Shown piece after piece: positions 34,989-44,840 of a stretch of DNA of 64,000 nt. Within the stretch, counting starts at the first letter, position 1; every line of letters starts with the position of its first letter. The stretch lies in assembly GCA_018350325.1 (NCBI GenBank), contig JAEVLN010000001.1, positions 4,183,254-4,247,253 of the forward strand, read 5' to 3'. The notes under the pieces are model-generated. The model did not search any database, had not been told where the DNA came from, and saw only the letters and a program-made list of their open reading frames with translations. A program made the translations under genes and the position numbers. The stretch is from Globodera rostochiensis (Eukaryota; Nematoda; Chromadorea; Rhabditida; Heteroderidae).

Positions 34989-35883
34989 CCGGAACCGGCG
35001 AAGCGGGCCACTACCGTCCCGCCACTACCGTCCCGGCCACTACCGTCCCGCCACTACCGTCCCGGGCCATTACCGTCCCGGGCCACTACCGTCCCGGCCA
35101 CTACCGTCCCGGCCACTACCGTCCAACCAATTTTTTGAAACGCAAAATGTGATCAATAGAAAGTAATACATTTTGAATACCTTTTAGAATTTTTACATCT
35201 TTTAAGCTTCAACTGCTTTTTTGAATAGTTTTTTGCATTTTTCTTTTTCTAGGTTTATTAAAGTGACATTGTTCAGTTTATACCACTTTTTCTTCAAATT
35301 GATTTTAGCGTAAACAATGGAAAATCAAGAAATAAATAGCAGGAAAAATAAGAAAAAACTTGAACATGAAGGGTGCTTGTACATCTTCCACAAGTTAAAC
35401 GCCGACGGAGATGTCAAATTTTGGCGCTGTGAACATCAACATGGTGATGTCAAATGCAGAGGTCGCGTGCATCCAAGCCGATCACCAATACATCCAGAAC
35501 CAAATCACCCCTCATTTGATTATTGAAGTCCTTAGGGGAATTTCCAGCAATTACCACATGAATTCTTAAATTAATTTGTTTTGTAAGATTTGTTATTTGT
35601 TCTACAATTGCTTCATCACCTGATAAAAAGTTTATGTTTGGATTAAAATCTATAAAATTTTGTTGGTGAGACTTAGTTATCCTTTTTCGAATGAAGACGC
35701 AGTTGAAATTTTGCGTTTCAACAAAATTGGTTGGGACGGTAGTGGCCCGGGACGGTAGTGGCCCGGGACGGTAGTGGCGGGACGGTAGTGGCCGGGACGG
35801 TAGTGGCGGGACGGTAGTGGCCGGGACGGTAGTGGCCGGGACGGTAGTGGCGGGACGGTAATGACCCCTACTCCCGGAACCGG
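34989..35883. mobile_element. Mutator-like element with long minisatellite TIRs
   Basis: A 10-base direct repeat CCGGAACCGG (34989-34998 and 35874-35883) brackets an element whose ends are inverted copies of each other. Each arm is built of (G)GCCACTACCGTCCCG-type units (left 35005-35125; right, complementary, about 35728-35865). The arms end internally in CCAACCAATTTT and the complement ATTTTGCGTTTCA. The 9-11-base target duplication and long TIRs fit Mutator/MULE. The only gene inside is a truncated FLYWCH-domain open frame; no transposase core (DDE) is seen, so it is non-autonomous. Confidence 0.75.
35317..35526 (+). CDS. FLYWCH-type zinc-finger fragment in MULE
   Basis: A 69-residue open frame starts MENQEINSRKNKKKLE. 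It carries a FLYWCH-like module: GCLYIFHKLNADGDVKFWRC, then a second Cys (DVKCRGRVH) with a His spaced as a Cys2His2 site. FLYWCH domains often lie N-terminal to Mutator-type transposases in invertebrates. Here the frame ends soon after the finger (HPSFDY), so only the DNA-binding part remains, within the inverted-repeat element. It could be a decayed transposase or a domesticated short protein; expression is unknown. Confidence 0.65.
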   Translation: MENQEINSRKNKKKLEHEGCLYIFHKLNADGDVKFWRCEHQHGDVKCRGRVHPSRSPIHPEPNHPSFDY

Positions 35884-36236
35884 GAAGTAATTTGTGTTAA
35901 CGTCCGGTGTGAAATGTCCGATGTGTAAATGTCCGGACACCCATTTTTTCCCCGGAAGCGGCAGTTCGTACGTAATTTACCGGGGAGGGAGCGGGACTCC
36001 CTGCTTCCGTTAAAACTCCCGCTGGCCAACCAATAACCCGGGACCAATTGCATCCCTGCTGGTAACAATGCCAAAACCTTGCCTGGGCAGTTTGCCAAAC
36101 GATGGATGGAATGGGTGGCGACTGTTCTTCTTTTACATATTTATTTCCTTTCTTTTTGTATTCGTCCAAAGTGTCTGCCACTTTCTTTCTGTCTCTCTGA
36201 CTTTTTTTTTGTCTGCCCGAGGATATTTCGTCGGTC

Positions 36237-36320
36237 GCTACTCTTTGGCCTTCTTTTTCTTCTGCTACTCTTTGGCCTTCTTTTTTCTTCTGCTACTCTT
36301 TGGCCTTCTTTTTTCTTCTG
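36237..36320. repeat. About 30-bp pyrimidine-rich tandem repeat
   Basis: Three copies of GCTACTCTTTGGCCTTCTTT plus TTCTTCT. The overlapping open frames (Leu/Phe-rich) derive from this repeat and are not called genes. Confidence 0.8.
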
Positions 36321-36790
36321 GCTCTCTTATAGACGAACGTTGTCTCGTTGGGGTTGGTCCCATTTCGTCTGCGATGCCTTCCTTAATAGTAAAAGGCCAA
36401 TTTGTAAGAAGGGAGGGCTTCCGTTCCTTCCCTTCTCGCGCGAGCGTTACGCGTAAGCGTACTTAAATTATTTGATTTTTCTGCCATTGAATCCCAAATA
36501 AAAGAGCCTTTTGTCTACCCTTCCGTTTTTAGCACGCCTCAGATTTGTCGCACCAAACCGGAATATGTCCGGGATTCCGGCCATTTTTGGTTCTCGGATA
36601 CATTCCTGATAGAAATGTGGAAAGGACGTTAGTCTTCTCCGATAATGGTTTATTTGGTGGTGACAGCTGAACGGCTGTCACCAATTTCGATGTCTGGCGA
36701 ACCAAATATTTAAAAAGGGACTGAAGTGGAAAACGTCGCTTTGCTTTAAAAGCTCGTCTTTCACTTTCCACTAGGACGAGAATTTCTGTT

Positions 36791-37211
36791 GGTAATACTG
36801 TGCTTTGGCCCCCCCCCATTTTTTGAAAAAATACAAACTTTTTTAAAGCCATATAAACAAGTTTCCGGGGGTTGAGTTCACTGATCACGATTCTGACATT
36901 TATTTTACCCAATTCCGAACCCCGAATTCTAAAAATTTTCAAAAAAAAAATTTTACAAAAAAATTAACATTTATTGCCCAAAATCGGTGCAAATGCACGA
37001 AATTGAAAGTAACATGAATCGATGGACAAAAGTCAGCAGAATTTGAATTAGAGAGTGAACGTTTCACAACGAATGGCCGCATTTGCATCGATTTTCGGCA
37101 ATAAATGCTAATTTTTTTGTAAAATTTTTTTTTTGAATGTTCGAATTATAAATGTCAGAATCGTGATCAGTGACCTCGAAAACGGGGGGGGGGGCAAAGC
37201 ACAGTATTACC
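36791..37211. mobile_element. Fold-back element with 8-bp target duplication
   Basis: The left end GGTAATACTGTGCTTTGGCC is mirrored by the right end GGCAAAGCACAGTATTACC-type sequence. Further in, CACTGATCACGATTCTGACATTTAT and ATTAACATTTATTGCC also recur inverted, so arms of about 190 bases can pair around a central loop near 37000-37080. TTTCTGTT flanks both sides (36783-36790, 37212-37219). An 8-base duplication is typical of hAT elements, but the ends do not start CAG; no coding capacity. Confidence 0.75.
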
Positions 37212-38367
37212 TTTCTGTTTCATGCCTCAAACATTTCTCGAACTTTGCTTTCATCTTTTAGACAATTTTCTATAATTTAAGCATTTCTCTTCGAAGCTTT
37301 AAATAATGGGCTGTCACGGGTAAATGAAACGACAAAAAAAGAACAAATTTGCCGTGATTGGGTCCCCAGGCAACGGCCGGTGCCCGCCCGCGCAGCATTT
37401 TTCAATGCTTTCCACCCCAACAAAGATTATTGGCTCATGGCCAAATTTCCCTGACAATGAGAGCGTATGCTCCTCAATAAAGATTGGACAAACATTTCAT
37501 TTGCCAATATTTATTTTATGGATTTTATTTTTATTTTCATTTTTTTTTTTGTCTCATTGGCAGAGCAGCAGACCGAGACGTGTTTTCGAATTTAGCCCAT
37601 TCTTTCCTCCGTTTATTTAAGAGGCAGTTTGTTTACAATAAATTGAGAGGACGCGAGGTGACGCGAGGGGAGGAGGGGGAGTGGGGGGGGGGGGGAATAG
37701 TAAGGAAATGAGGGAAGGGAAGGACGAGAAAGGGAAAAGTAGAGAATGAATGTGCTGGAGGAATGGGAGAGTACATGCAGTTGTGTTATGCTCTCCCCTC
37801 TCCTACCGAGACGGCTCGCTGTGTTCTGTCGCTTAATGTGGAAGCAAAGGGAGGGGGGCAAAAAACATATGTCAAAAAAGTGTCGAAAACAATCGTAAAA
37901 CTTTGTGAGCAATTAATTTTTTTGGGTTAGTTTATATTTTATATGTATGCATTTATCGTCAGTAAATAAATGCATATGACATCATACATATTACGGCTCA
38001 CAATTTGTACACCGGTGAATTGGTCACTTTGAAGTTGCCCGCCCGTTAGTTATCGTCTCGGATTGATTTCTCCCTACCCCCGCCCACCACACCAACCCGA
38101 TAACCCCCCCCCCCCTCCCTCAATTCATTACGTTCCCCCCCCCCCTCACAGACGACCTTCGGACTTTTAGTTGCTGCTATTGCACTTTTCTTTCCCTTAT
38201 CTTTCATCATTCGCTCTCTCTCTCGTACTGAGTACATCTGCAGCTGACCAATCGGAAAAATTGATAATTTTATTTTTGATCATTTCTTGCCACCCGATAA
38301 TTTCTTTAATAAGTATTTTCAGAGGTACAAATTAACATTGAATTGAAGCAACTGGAAGCCCTCGACG

Positions 38368-41300
38368 ATGTCAGGCCAACAGGGGGAAGATTCGCTGAGC
38401 AATGAATCTTCCGACCAAACCTTTGGTTTGCCCCTCAAAACGGACAATGGTCAACAGTACCGCATCACCGGTTCGCCACGTCCCACGCAAACAAACGGTT
38501 TCAGTGCGCTGTCGAGGGACGACGGGACACTACGTTTTTTGCCGGAACGGACACGAATTATGTCACGTCTGAACGATGAGACGGATGAATGGGCTGAGCA
38601 GGAGGAAATGCTGGCACAGGCGGACCAAATGTTGTTGCTCAAGGACGACACGCATAAAGTTGGAGACCGAATGTCCAGCAATTGCCACTTTGCATTGCAA
38701 AATGCCGAAATTATCTAATGATTCTTTCCTCCAATTCCACAGGACACGCTGCTGTCGCGCCTGAACACTTTCCGTCGTAATCGCGCCTTCTGCGACGTTG
38801 TGCTGTTCGTGGACGGGCGCGAATTGTTGGCACACAGAGCGGTGTTAGCTGCCATTTCCCCCCCACTCTTCGATCTTTTTCTCGACAGCGGCGGTCCCAG
38901 TGACGAAGACGATGTGAGTTTTGTCAAGTTGGAAATTGTTTGATGGGCTTTCTTTTCCTTTTTAAGCACACGCTTTTACCGGCCCAAGCCCTCGAATTAG
39001 CCAAGGCCGCGTCCCAAGTGGCGACGACGAGCGCAAATCGCGGTCAGCAACCGCAGTTAACATCCTCTCAAAATGGGGCCACTTCCTCCACGTCGTCTGT
39101 CGTTGGAGACGGGGGAACGGCACAAATGGCTTTTTTCGAATTCCCTCAGGTAATTCTGTTTGTTTCGGCCCACGGTTTGCCAAATCACGGACTTTAGGCA
39201 GATTTTGAGAGCATGGAGGCGCTTGTGGAGTTCGCGTACACGGCCCGTCTCCGCATTGCGAGTCGCCGGGTAAAGGAGCTTTACAGGGTAAGAAGAATGT
39301 TTTTGCGTTTTGTTGGGCCTTCCGTTTTGATTGTCGCACGATCAATCAATAATCAATCGATCGATTGGTCAGACCGCCTTTGCTCTCCAAGTGTTCCCGG
39401 TGGCTCAGGCGTGTGCCCATTGGCTCGCCGAACACCTCACCGTCAGCAACTGCATCGGTTTTTGCAAAAAGAAAATTCATTTTTTCTTGATCAAAGATGT
39501 TTCATTGACGCAATTTGTTAGGTTCTCTTCGGTGTTTCTGGTATGATCCGAAAATTGTGAACTTTGGTCCAATCTGTCCAAAAACTCATGTGGAAACACT
39601 GGTTCTTCTCTTTTACGCCATGGGATCTTGACGATATTACCAACTGAAATTTTTTATCATTGAATTTAAAATTTCAACTTAAGCATTCGAATTAAAATTT
39701 GAACTTTAGGAATCCGACGTCAGGCCAACCTCAACGAAGACTTATTTTTACTGAAACGATCGGACACTTTCATTCGCGACAATGTCGAGGCGGTGGTCAA
39801 CGAAAGTCTGGAGTTTGCTCAATTGGCGTGCATCAAAACGCGGATCATTGTGCCGTCAGGTGACGGCGTTAGGGACTTTGGTGGTGGGTTTTTCTAATTA
39901 ATGCTGCAAAATCAACAAATGTTTGCTTTACTTCCTTTTACAGCGGCAGAAAGTGACGGTGCCCACCACAAAGCGCCCTTTTTGCCCTCCGGGGATGAGC
40001 TCGCATTTCGCTGTCTTTGCTTCTTCCAACATAAATCTCGCCGGGCTGCGGGCGAGCGCATCGACACGTACATTGATTCGTTGACGGAGAAGACACATTT
40101 GTTGGTGGCCTATGCTGATGAACACCAACAGTCGAACAACAACGCAACAACGATAACATCGACCTCTGTCAATGGTGGGAACAGCGGACGGCTGCAGGAC
40201 GCAAACGAATTGGAAGAAAAAGTAGAGGGAGAGGGAGGCTTAAGACCTGCATACGAAAATTGGAAATGTCTAAAATTGTTTTTTAGAGTTTGTTGGGCTC
40301 TTGTGATCTGGTCAAAGATTACAGACGAAGCAAAAGCATAGCAGCAAATGGAAAAAAGTTTTTTTTTAAGAAAAAAAATTGTCATTTCTATTTTTATGAA
40401 GGACTCTGACAAACAGTAAGCCCGAACAACAGCCGATTATTCACGTAACTGGTGCCACTCCAATCAAACTGAACAGTGCTTGTGCCGGGCGTCTTTTAAG
40501 CACTCAAAAAGAAGACATCAAATTCGCTTCACGGTGGGATATTTTTTAACAACAAATTGGATTGATCATTCTTTCTATGAGCATTAATATTCAGTGAATC
40601 TTTGTGCTCACTGAGCAGTTGCTGCTCCGTCGGAAGTGTTCCATCCGAAGGTATTGCCGGCAGCGAATCACTCGCCGGAGGCAATTTGGCTGGCAGCCGT
40701 CAAATCATTTGCGTGCAGCCTACCGCTCCCGGCTTTTGGGTTTGTCTGGTGCTGCTGTTCCGCCGTTTGGTCCGCATTAGCATTCATCTCAGCGAGGAGC
40801 TGATCCGAGGGTCTGGTTCTTATGCCCTATTCTTCGCTTGTTGAAAGTTTGTTGGAATTGAAGCAGTCGCACCAGCTCGGTGGCAAGCAGTACGGATGGC
40901 TTTGGTGTGGACTCAGAAGGGATGGAAAATCCAGCGGAAAATAGTGACGAGGCTTCCGCTATCGATGTTGCCACCGATGACGACTATCGCCATCGGCGAG
41001 CGCTTTTGCCGGCACTTGGAGAGGCGCGTTGTGCCATTGGAGCCGCTTTTTTGAATGGTACAATTCTGATTTCGGGCGGCTACGATCGCAACGTTTGTCT
41101 GCGAAGTTCGGAGGAGTTGAACATTGGGGACGGTGTCGTGCAGTGGCGACCTTTGGCCCCGATGTGCCGCGAAAGAGCGCGATTTGACGCATCGGTGGTC
41201 GACGGAAAGGTGGGTGTGGGGGGTGCAGTGACAAAAGGAAGAAAAGTAAAACAAATTTAGGTCTTTGCGGTGGCTGGCTCTAACGGAACCAACGATCTTT

Positions 41301-42272
41301 CCTCCTGTGAATACTTTGACCCGACGACGGGCCATTGGACGGAGGTGCATCCGCTTGAGCGAGCTAGAAGCCACAATGGTGGAATCGAAATGTTTTTTTT
41401 TATAAAAATCCTAAATTTAAAGGTTGCGCTTCTCTTGACGGACTGCTCTATTGCATTGGCGGCTCCACTGATCACAAAATTTTGACCGACTGCGTACGCT
41501 ACGACCCAAAGACCGACGAATGGACCGACATCGCACCGCTAAAAGCACATCGTTCTCAGGTGAAGGGACAAACGATTATGAGATTAATTTTCAGACGAGC
41601 TTTTAATTTCGTTCTGAAAAATTTGTTTGCTTGCCATTATTAACCGGATGGTTGATGTAACTGAACCCTAAAATCCGCAGGCTGGCTGTACCGCGTGGCG
41701 AGGTTTGGTGGTGTGCGTGGGCGGCTGCGACCTCTGGAACTGTTTGGATTCGGTGGAGGCGTACGACCCGCACACGAACCAATGGCGTTCCCTTGCGCGC
41801 CTTCGTACACCTCGTCGCGGTTGTGCGGTCGCTGTGCTCGGCAACTCTCTGTTCGTTATCGGCGGACACGACGGCCAAAACGCACTGACCAGCGTTGAGG
41901 TGTTAGACTCGCCGAACACACACTGGCGCCCCGGGCCATCCATGCAGCAGAGTGCGCGTGTGCACCACCACGCGGTCTCGGCCCCCGGTATCGGCATTTT
42001 CGTCATCGGCGGCTTCGACGGCACTCAATTTTTGGCCAGCATGGAAGTGTTGGAGAGCGAAGACAGTGGTGGGTTCTGGGGTGGCTGCCCAATGTGAACG
42101 AACGCCTACAGAAATCAGAGTCGTATTTTTGTAAAGAATATTTTAAGGATGGCGCGCTTGGCTTGAGAAACGTGAACACACTGTCGATGAGAAAATGGCA
42201 GCTGATATACATGGAATAGATTCTGAAGATCAGCCAGAAACGACCAACACAACGCCAACCCCTCGGGGATAA
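38368..42272 (+). CDS. IVNS1ABP: BTB-BACK-Kelch protein, IVNS1ABP-like
   Basis: Kelch-family actin/RNA-processing adaptor related to the host protein IVNS1ABP (NS1-BP). Exons recognised: 38368-38658, 38743-38913, 38967-39149, 39198-39287, 39373-39457, 39710 to about 39881, 39944 to about 40310, 40402-40533, about 40596-40780, about 40890-41209, 41261 to about 41380, about 41421-41560, about 41681-42068, 42148-42272. BTB: LLSRLNTFRRNRAFCDVVLFVDG, with HRAVLAAISPPLF. BACK follows (ANLNEDLFLLKRSDTFIRDN). Six kelch blades: ISGGYDRNVCLRSSEEL, VAGSNGTNDLSSCEYFD, CIGGSTDHK, CVGGCDLWNCLDSVEAYD, VIGGHDGQNALTSVEVLD and VIGGFDGTQFLASMEVL. NWCL-type 'WNCLDSVE' and 'NVCLRS' are specific to this subfamily. 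The N-terminus (about 95 residues before BTB) is acidic. The last exon is chosen because it restores Trp in blade six; AATAAA lies near 42524. Confidence 0.9.
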
Positions 42273-43023
42273 GAAAAGAACTGATTTTCTCCTTGCCACA
42301 TAACTGTTATTTTTGCTTGTTTGTTGGAAATTTAGGTTTTCGGTTCTGGACACATCATCTAAAAAATTACCGACTTTCCGGGTTGTTTCTCTTCGAGTCC
42401 CTTCTTTTACCTCTGATATTTTCAAACCCCCCGACTCTTGTCAATCAGTTGCTGACAGTAATGTTAATAATAGATCTTGTACCCCTTTCCTCACTAAATT
42501 GTTATATGTTTTAGCAGTCATCTAATAAATGTGAATGCAAATAAATAAGTTTTAATGGGGAGAGGGGGGGGGGATGGAGCAATTCGTTTTTTTTTGTTTT
42601 TTCCCTAGTGAAAGGTTACTTCGGAAGCCAGGTCCTTCGGCAGAAATTGTGAAACAATAGCCCATTGACGGCAAATAAAGGAAAAAATTCAATGGCGGGG
42701 CTGTAGTGTCTGACATCACTCTGCCTGCCGTGTCACTAGAGTTTGTTTGTCAATTTGTTTAAATATTTTGGCGTTATGATTTGCACAAATGAATTAATTT
42801 GTTTTTTTTCTTTTTTACCGTCCGTGTTTCCTCGTTTAATGAATGATTCCTTAAATTTCGAATAGATTTGGGTTTTTGGAAATTGTATTCGGATTCTACT
42901 GCTTCGAAAACCCCTGATAGTGAGTACTTCTCAGAAACCTTCATTGGGATCAATGAATGGCACTTACCGGCTTAAACGGCTAACTTACATGTGAACAAGT
43001 TTTTACAGAAGGCTCTGAATATA
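42273..43023. other. Intergenic region, Kelch gene 3' end to SDHD
   Basis: Polyadenylation-type AATAAA words occur at 42524 and 42540, then a G run (42565-42573). The AT-rich upstream of SDHD ends in TTTTTACAG at 43010, a possible trans- or cis-splice acceptor just before the start codon. No gene seen. Confidence 0.55.
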
Positions 43024-43577
43024 ATGATTCGTCCCATTTGTGGCCAACTTATGCGCAAAGGTGCCGTGCATTATTCGCCGACTTTCAAATTGGTCAATAC
43101 CCAAATGATGACTTCTTCGGGCGCTTCAACATCGGTGCCTAATCGAGGTGCCGCAATGGGACGTCACGCATTGCTTTTCAAACTTGAGCGTTATTTTGCC
43201 GCTTCAATGGTTCCTCTTTTGCCTGTTGCGTATTTCGTCCACGGGCCTTTCATGGATTATGCGCTGACTGCTGCCATCGTTCTTCACTCTCACTGGTATT
43301 TTTCCCTTTTCCTCAACAAATCATTGTTAACCTTCAACTTTCAGGGGCATCATGGTCGTTATTAAGGTAATACACAAATATTTTTTGATTTGTGAACATT
43401 TACTGTTCAAAACCTCCCTAGGACTACGCACGACCGCTCGTTATCGGAGAAACGTTGGCCAACATGGCACCGGTCGCCGGTTACATCGCTTCTGTCTTTC
43501 TGTTATTCGGCCTATTGATGTTCAACTACAACGACTGTGGGCTGACAAAGGCCTTCGAGATGGTCTTCAGTTTGTAG
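43024..43577 (+). CDS. SDHD: Succinate dehydrogenase cytochrome b small subunit
   Basis: Membrane anchor of mitochondrial complex II, binding haem b and ubiquinone together with SDHC. Exons 43024-43295, 43345-43366 and 43422-43577 join in phase. The ATG at 43024 follows the acceptor TTTTTACAG and opens a basic presequence ([13 protein letters not shown]). Three membrane helices follow: [35 protein letters not shown] and [17 protein letters not shown]. Diagnostic residues: LHSHWG with the haem-ligand His, DYARP, and FNYNDCGL at the C-terminus with the quinone-site Asp-Tyr region. About 149 residues, as in the family. AATAAA follows the stop at 43617. Confidence 0.95.
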
Positions 43578-44840
43578 TTTACGACGCCTTATCGTTTAAA
43601 ATCAGTCATGTTTTAGAATAAATGCATAAATTTAGCAGAAAGGATGTTTGGGTTTTTTTGCATTTTTCTTAATGAAATTTTCCAAGAAAAAATGTTCTCT
43701 AAAAATTGTACGCATAATCTAAAGAGCCCCTTGAGTTTCGTTGAAAGGGTGCGACGGCGCCGGAAATGACCCCACCCACCCTGTCTCCGACGACCAGCAG
43801 ACAAAAAGCGTCTAGAACATAAATGGTGCCACAGAACGTATGGCATTCTCCCCACCCCCCCCCCCTCTCTGCTTTTTCAGTGATTGCTCTTCTGGATTGG
43901 ACGGAGGACGATTCGTTCCCGGCCGATTCGTTCACCCCCGATTCGTTCCCCTTTTCAGAAGTTTTTTCGTTATAACTTCTTTCAAGTCTAACCAAATCAA
44001 ACATTTTCGATATCAATCGAAAGCTTACAACTAGTAGAAGCTTACAAAAGTAAAAGCTAAGCGATTGGCCAAATTTCAAAAAAGTTATGGCCAATTGTGG
44101 CCAAAAAAACGGTTTCTGGCCATAACTTTTTTGAGATTTGGCCAATCGCTTAGCTTTTGCTTTTGAAAGCTTCTACTAGTTGTAAGCTTTCGAATGATAC
44201 CAAAAATGTTTGATTTGGTTAACTTTGAAAGAAGTTATAATGAAAAAACTTTTGAAAAGAGAACGAATCGGGGGTGAACGAATCGGCCGGGAACGAATCG
44301 TCTTTTTACCTTCTGGATTGTTGTTCCTTTGTACAAACCTCTTCCTCGACTTATAGAAATATCTATTTCGAACGTATAAATGTTGTTTTAGACAGTGTTT
44401 TTATCGCTATTTAAAAATAAAAAGTGGTGAACATTGGAAAAAATACAAGACAAGCGAATGTGAGCTCAACAATACGAATATAAATAAATATCGTATGTTC
44501 CAGTGAGAAGGTTTCGCATTTCAAACGCTAACTCTTCCCAAATAGCATAAGGCTGGCGGTTCCAAACCACTCCACGAAATTTTCGGTTCGGGCCAACCAA
44601 TGTCAGCATTCTTTTTTTGAGTTCAAAAAGTTTTGGATTCCGAAAGGTTCTAGGAATCCCCAGCCCTACTCACGACCAATCAAAACGAAATCGAACCTTT
44701 TTGATTGGTTGTGTAAGTCCAAACACATCGCATCGGTAGTTTTTGGTTGTACCTCAGTTTCTATTGGAAAATAGGCTAACCTCCGCAGCAACTCAAACCA
44801 CCAAAAACATCGACACATCATCGTCATCACGTATTTCCTG
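43578..44840. other. Convergent intergenic region with palindromic transposon
   Basis: SDHD (+) and the SUT-2-like gene (-) converge here. The region holds the fold-back element 43900-44309 and otherwise AT-rich sequence with no recognised gene. Confidence 0.6.
43900..44309. mobile_element. Palindromic fold-back DNA transposon with 11-bp TSD
   Basis: The 410-base element is almost a perfect hairpin. ACGATTCGTTCCCGGCCGAT at the left end is mirrored by ATCGGCCGGGAACGAATCGT at the right, and inner segments (AAGTTATGGCC, AAGCTTACAACTAGTAGAAG, GCGATTGGCCAAAT) also recur inverted around a centre near 44110. CTTCTGGATTG flanks both ends (43889-43899 and 44310-44320). Fold-back arms with a 9-11-base duplication fit a non-autonomous Mutator-like or Foldback element. 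The near-identity of its arms suggests recent insertion or conversion. Confidence 0.85.

Larger units (their letters stand above)
34407..38367. other. Intergenic region with transposons
   Basis: About 4 kb between RASGRP and the Kelch gene. It contains the FLYWCH-bearing Mutator-like element (34989-35883), a short tandem repeat (36237-36320) and a fold-back element (36791-37211). GT/GA-rich and poly-C/G stretches lie at 37640-37720 and 38100-38150, and CTCTCTC at 38212. I see no conserved host gene here. Confidence 0.6.

Noticed and set aside
36068..36466. Hydrophobic Leu/Phe-rich open frame resembling a membrane protein
   Set aside because: Most of it comes from a 30-base pyrimidine tandem repeat.
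34407..38367. Retrotransposon (reverse transcriptase, LTRs)
   Set aside because: No YXDD, integrase or LTR pairs were seen; the repeats here are inverted-repeat DNA elements.
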